Shown here piece by piece: positions 6,273 through 9,470 of a DNA stretch of 9,470 nt. The stretch's first letter is position 1; each line of letters starts with the position of its first letter. The DNA lies in contig JAAUOI010000097.1 of the NCBI GenBank assembly GCA_012036375.1, positions 1 to 9,470 of the forward strand, written 5' to 3'. The notes beneath the pieces were generated by a model that did no database searches, was not told the DNA's origin, and saw only the letters and a program-made list of their open reading frames with translations. The position numbers were made by a program, and so were the translations under genes. Origin of the DNA: Allobrachymonas sp. (GTDB lineage Bacteria; Pseudomonadota; Gammaproteobacteria; Burkholderiales; Burkholderiaceae_C).

Positions 6273-7820
6273 ATGAGCGTGAAGTTGCAAGAGACAGAGA
6301 AATCCCCCGCGCCGATTGAACTGGCTTTGCTTGCCAGCGTGTTCGTCGTGGCAGCTTGTGGTTTGCTGTATGAGCTGGCTGCGGGGGCGATTGCTTCTTA
6401 TGTGTTGGGCGATTCGATTCTGCAGTTCTCCACCATCATTGGCACATATTTGTTTGCGATGGGTGTGGGCAGTTGGCTGTCTCGTTACTTCGAGCGGCAG
6501 TTGCCGGCGCAGTTTTTGCGCATTGAGTTGTTGATTGCGGTGATTGGCGGGGCGCTGCCTGCGGTGTTGTTTTTGGCGCATGCGTATGCGCCGCAGGGCT
6601 TTCGGTTTTTGCTCTACAGCTTGGTGATGCTGGTGGGCACGCTAGTCGGGTTGGAAATCCCGATCGTGATGCGGATTTTGAAGCGCAATGTGCAGCTCAA
6701 AGATTTGGTCTCGCAGGTGCTCACGTTTGATTATTTGGGGGCGCTCGCGGTGAGTTTGGCGTTTCCTTTGCTGCTTGTGCCGCAGCTGGGGCTGGTGCGC
6801 ACGGGGCTGTTATTTGGCCTCTTGAATGCAGCAGTAGCGCTGTGGGCGGTGTGGCTGTTTCGTCATGAGCTGCGGGCGTTTAAGGCGCATCTGGTGGCGG
6901 CGCTCGTCGTGATCGGCGCATTGTTCGCGGCCTTTTGGCAGGCGGAGCACATCACCACGCTGGCGGAAGATCGTTTTTATCAAGACAGAATAGTTTTTTC
7001 AAGTACCTCGCCTTATCAGCGCATCGTGGTGACGCAGGGCAAAACGGGGCATCGCTTGTATTTGAATGGCAACCTGCAGTTTGCGCAGCGCGATGAATAC
7101 CGCTATCACGAGGCGCTGGTGCACCCAGTCATGGCCGCGCACGGTGCGCCGAAAAAAGTCGCGGTGCTGGGCGGCGGCGATGGCATGGCAGTGCGCGAGG
7201 TGCTGAAATACGCAAGCGTGGAAAGCGTCACCTTGGTCGAGCTTGATCCGAAAATGACAGAGATTTTCTCGCGCGATTCTCAGCTTGCGGCATTGAATGG
7301 TGGATCTTTACAGTCGCCAAAGGTGAAGATCATCAACACCGATGCTTTCAAGTTTTTAGAAACCTCGAATGAGGTATTTGATGTGGTGGTTGTGGATTTT
7401 CCTGACCCGAGCAATTTTTCGTTGGGCAAGCTGTATTCCACCTCGTTTTATGCGCTGCTGGATAAGGCGTTATCAAGCAGCGGCTATGCCGTGATTCAAA
7501 GCACCTCGCCACTGGTGGCGCGCAAGAGTTTTTGGACCGTGGTGCGCACGATTGAAGAGGTGGGCTTGAGCGCGATGCCGTATCACGCGCATGTGCCCAG
7601 CTTTGGCGAATGGGGCTTTATTGTGGCCAGTCGAAGGCCGTTTAAGCCAACGCTTGCGCAAGAGGTGTTGCCCAAAGATCTGCGGTTTTTAAATGCGCAA
7701 AGCTTGCCGCTGCTGTTTGATTTTCCGCAAGATATGAGCCGCGTGGCTGCCGAGCCCAATCGCATGAGCAATCAGAATTTGGTGCTCACGTTTGAACAAG
7801 AGTGGGGCAAGGTGCAGTGA
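6273..7820 (+). CDS. Membrane-embedded polyamine aminopropyltransferase (SpeE-like)
   Basis: 515 residues, uninterrupted. The N-terminal part has seven likely membrane segments (about 16-38, 44-66, 82-104, 109-131, 150-170, 174-196, 205-223). The C-terminal part, from about 235, is a spermidine synthase fold: YLNGNLQFAQRDEYRYHEAL (YHE at 278-280), the nucleotide-binding GGGDG (300-304), VELDP with E323, TDAF with D357, and DFPDPSN with D375 and D378 at the place of the catalytic Asp pair of E. coli SpeE. The expected reaction is transfer of an aminopropyl group from decarboxylated AdoMet to an amine; the acceptor cannot be read from the sequence. Positively charged loops (SRYFERQ, RILKRN, FRHELRAFK) fall on the same side as the N terminus, so seven segments would put the catalytic domain outside the cytoplasm. 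There is no clear Shine-Dalgarno. Its stop overlaps the start of the next gene by 4 bases. Confidence 0.92.
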   Translation: MSVKLQETEKSPAPIELALLASVFVVAACGLLYELAAGAIASYVLGDSILQFSTIIGTYLFAMGVGSWLSRYFERQLPAQFLRIELLIAVIGGALPAVLFLAHAYAPQGFRFLLYSLVMLVGTLVGLEIPIVMRILKRNVQLKDLVSQVLTFDYLGALAVSLAFPLLLVPQLGLVRTGLLFGLLNAAVALWAVWLFRHELRAFKAHLVAALVVIGALFAAFWQAEHITTLAEDRFYQDRIVFSSTSPYQRIVVTQGKTGHRLYLNGNLQFAQRDEYRYHEALVHPVMAAHGAPKKVAVLGGGDGMAVREVLKYASVESVTLVELDPKMTEIFSRDSQLAALNGGSLQSPKVKIINTDAFKFLETSNEVFDVVVVDFPDPSNFSLGKLYSTSFYALLDKALSSSGYAVIQSTSPLVARKSFWTVVRTIEEVGLSAMPYHAHVPSFGEWGFIVASRRPFKPTLAQEVLPKDLRFLNAQSLPLLFDFPQDMSRVAAEPNRMSNQNLVLTFEQEWGKVQ

Positions 7821-9470
7821 GCGTGTCTCGGCGCAAGGTGTTGGTCGGTGCGGCTGCCACAGCGGCTGTGTCGGCTTGCCAAGCGCCGCGTGATGAGTTG
7901 GCCAAAATCACGGGTGGTTTTGGTGGCATGTCTCAGGAGCGCGGGCATGTGCTCAGAAAAGTCGAACGGCCTGAATGGAAAGGCGGTGAGATTCGCAAGG
8001 TGCACACGCTCATTGCTGGTGGCGGCGTGGCGGGTTTGTCAGCGGCGCGGGCGCTGCGCTTGCAAGGCGTGGATGATTTTGCCTTGCTGGAATTGGAAGA
8101 TACAGCCGGAGGCAATGCGCGGGGCGGTTCTTTAGCGGGCATGGCGCATCCGCTGGGTGCGCATTATTTGCCTGTGCCCAGCGACGACGCGCCTGAAGTA
8201 CAGGATTTTTTAGAAGAGTTGGGTATCCGCAAGCGCATTGCGGGGCGTTGGACATATGACGAACAAGCCTTATGCCACAGCCCACAAGAGCGCTTGTATT
8301 TCAACGCTGCCTGGCAAGAGGGTTTGTTGCCGATGCAGGGCATGAGCGAATCCACGCTGGCGCAGTACCAGCGCTTTGCCCAGCTCATCGCCCAGGCGCA
8401 AGCGAGCGGCGCTTTTCACGTGCCTATGAGGCCGTTTTTTAAGCAAAATCAGCTTCTAGCCGGCATAAAATATGCGCCAAGTGCTATCACATTCATAGCG
8501 TACTTGGATCAGCAACAACTCACCGATCCGCATCTGCGCTGGTATTTAGATTATTGCTGCCGCGATGATTACGGCGCGGGCATTGAGGTGGTGAGCGCTT
8601 GGGCAGGCATTCATTATTTTGCAGCGCGGCATGGTTTTGCTGCGCCGGGCTTGGAGCCAACTGCAAGAGCCGAGCGGGAAGGCGTGCTCACTTGGCCGCA
8701 AGGCAATGCTTATTTAACGCAGGCATTGACCCAACCGCTGGGCGAAAGGCTGCACACCGCGAAAGTGATTTTGCGCATCGAGGAGCAGCGCAGCGCCGTG
8801 ATGGTTGATGCGCTGGATGGGGCAAGCGGCCAAGTGCGCCGATGGCAAGCGCAGCAATGCATCGTGGCGCTGCCGCTGCATGTGGCCGCACGCGTGGTGG
8901 CGCAGCCACCCGGGTTTTTGCAGCAAGCGGCGCGGCAGGTCGTGCATTCGAGTTGGTGGGTTGCCAACATCCACATCACCGCCCCGCTGCACGACGATGG
9001 ACGGGGCGCGCACCCGAGTTGGGACAACGTGATCTACGGCGGCCAAGGCCTGGGCTATGTGGACGCGATGCACCAAAGCACGCGCCCCGTGCCCGGCGAG
9101 ACGGTGCTCACGTACTACAACGCTGCTGGCGCAGGCCCGCAGGCGCGGCGAGACTTGCTGCAAACGACATGGCCTCAGCTACGCGACCAAGCCTTGCGCG
9201 AACTGAGCACCGCCCACCCCGATATCACCCGCCTCGCGCAGCACATCAGTATCACGCGCTACGGCCACGCCATGGCCGTGCCCACACCGGCTGCCACAGC
9301 GCATTTTTTAAGCCAAATCGGCCACTACCCGGCAAGAAATCTGCGCGGAGTGCTATTAAATCAAGAGCAAATCAATCGTTACCCCAAGATGTCCACGCCT
9401 GCCACCCAGCGCCTACGCTTCGCCCACAGTGACTGGAGCGGGGTCAGCGTATTTGAAGAGGCGTTCACGC
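7817..9470 (+). CDS. FAD-dependent amine oxidase-like protein with Tat/lipoprotein signal, cut by the window edge
   Basis: An open frame of 551 codons runs to the right edge with no stop. It starts at a GTG inside the speE-like stop (GTGA overlap), so translation is probably coupled; GTG 7823 is an alternative. The N terminus has a twin-arginine motif (SRRKVLVGA, residues 4-12), a short Ala-rich stretch and a lipobox VSAC with Cys21, predicting export in folded form and lipid anchoring. Residues 64-104 hold the FAD-binding Rossmann signature: GGGVAGLSAARAL (G68, G70, G73), E92 as the likely ribose ligand, then AGGNARGG. Later motifs are LRWYLDYCCRDDYGAG (240-255), LTWPQGNAYL (291-300), RYGHAMAVP (481-489) and RFAHSDWSGVSVFEEAF (534-550), typical of flavin amine oxidase/desaturase-like proteins near SpeE-like genes. 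The substrate is unknown; a polyamine product of the neighbour is plausible. Residues 207-224 and 497-517 are encoded by dispersed-repeat copies. Confidence 0.85.
   Translation, partial: MSVSRRKVLVGAAATAAVSACQAPRDELAKITGGFGGMSQERGHVLRKVERPEWKGGEIRKVHTLIAGGGVAGLSAARALRLQGVDDFALLELEDTAGGNARGGSLAGMAHPLGAHYLPVPSDDAPEVQDFLEELGIRKRIAGRWTYDEQALCHSPQERLYFNAAWQEGLLPMQGMSESTLAQYQRFAQLIAQAQASGAFHVPMRPFFKQNQLLAGIKYAPSAITFIAYLDQQQLTDPHLRWYLDYCCRDDYGAGIEVVSAWAGIHYFAARHGFAAPGLEPTARAEREGVLTWPQGNAYLTQALTQPLGERLHTAKVILRIEEQRSAVMVDALDGASGQVRRWQAQQCIVALPLHVAARVVAQPPGFLQQAARQVVHSSWWVANIHITAPLHDDGRGAHPSWDNVIYGGQGLGYVDAMHQSTRPVPGETVLTYYNAAGAGPQARRDLLQTTWPQLRDQALRELSTAHPDITRLAQHISITRYGHAMAVPTPAATAHFLSQIGHYPARNLRGVLLNQEQINRYPKMSTPATQRLRFAHSDWSGVSVFEEAFT
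8435..8487 (+). repeat. Dispersed coding repeat, copy C (inside the flavoenzyme gene)
   Basis: This copy begins TTTTTTAAGCAAAATC and contains TTCTAGCCGGCATA, TATGCGCC and AAGTGCTAT. It matches the murU copy at 41 of 53 ungapped positions. GCATA (8463-8467) and TATGC (8471-8475) can pair around AAA, with TAGC (8457-8460) and GCTA (8483-8486) as an outer stem, so it can form a small hairpin. It is translated as FFKQNQLLAGIKYAPSAI, one frame away from the frame used in copies A and B. Confidence 0.72.
9303..9367 (+). repeat. Dispersed coding repeat, copy B (inside the flavoenzyme gene)
   Basis: A 65 bp segment aligned without gaps to the murU copy, 54 of 65 bases identical. The core from CCGGCAAGAAAT through TGCTATTAAATCA has only two differences in 39 positions. 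It is read in the same frame as in murU and gives PARNLRGVLLNQE. It lies between the conserved YGHAMAVP and RFAHSDWSG motifs of the flavoenzyme. Confidence 0.8.

Noticed and set aside
6985..7020. GTTTTTTCAAG in the speE-like gene as a possible fourth repeat copy
   Set aside because: Similarity stops after the T run, and the region encodes the ordinary FSSTSPYQRIVV motif of spermidine synthases.
8842..9432. A 196-codon plus-strand frame at the right end
   Set aside because: It is a shadow, rich in Arg/Ala/Pro, of the flavoenzyme gene, whose own frame stays open to the edge and carries conserved motifs.
1..9470. tRNA or rRNA genes, CRISPR arrays or complete insertion sequences
   Set aside because: Reading both strands I saw no cloverleaf-like segments, no regularly spaced direct repeats with unique spacers, and no transposase motifs.

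Overview
The window looks like a piece of a betaproteobacterial chromosome, most likely Burkholderiales and probably Comamonadaceae-like. Three things point that way: a murU-pepP gene pair on one strand, a base composition near 60% G+C in the core genes, and a short dispersed repeat resembling one I remember from Comamonadaceae genomes. The assignment is an inference from layout and recall, not from a search.

Left part (1-3154), all on the minus strand, read right to left: murU (MurNAc-1-phosphate uridylyltransferase of cell-wall recycling), an intergenic hairpin with small tandem repeats, pepP (Xaa-Pro aminopeptidase P), and then, 2 bases after the pepP stop, an A+T-richer gene for a probable zinc metallopeptidase (HEIGHH motif) that runs toward the left edge. 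All three genes are interrupted by single-base frameshifts.

Right part (3197-9470), all on the plus strand and divergent from murU: an SPFH/band-7 protein with a C-terminal SHOCT segment (two frameshifts), a zinc-ribbon/DUF4178 protein with a C-terminal membrane anchor, a 72-residue DUF350 membrane protein, a membrane-embedded polyamine aminopropyltransferase (SpeE-like), and a Tat/lipoprotein-type FAD amine oxidase-like enzyme that overlaps the previous gene by 4 bases and is cut by the right edge (no stop codon in the window). Together they look like a membrane-associated system built around a polyamine-type reaction, probably linked to envelope function or stress.

Two kinds of repeats overlie the genes. 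Three gene gaps each hold a long hairpin whose arms are short tandem A-rich units. Separately, three copies of a 53-65 bp dispersed element lie inside coding sequence (one in murU, two in the flavoenzyme gene) and are translated, in two different frames, as extra loop segments. This is the least expected observation here. The six inferred frameshifts all lie in the first 3.9 kb, mostly in short A/T runs, and each can be repaired by one base, so sequencing or assembly error is more likely than true gene decay.
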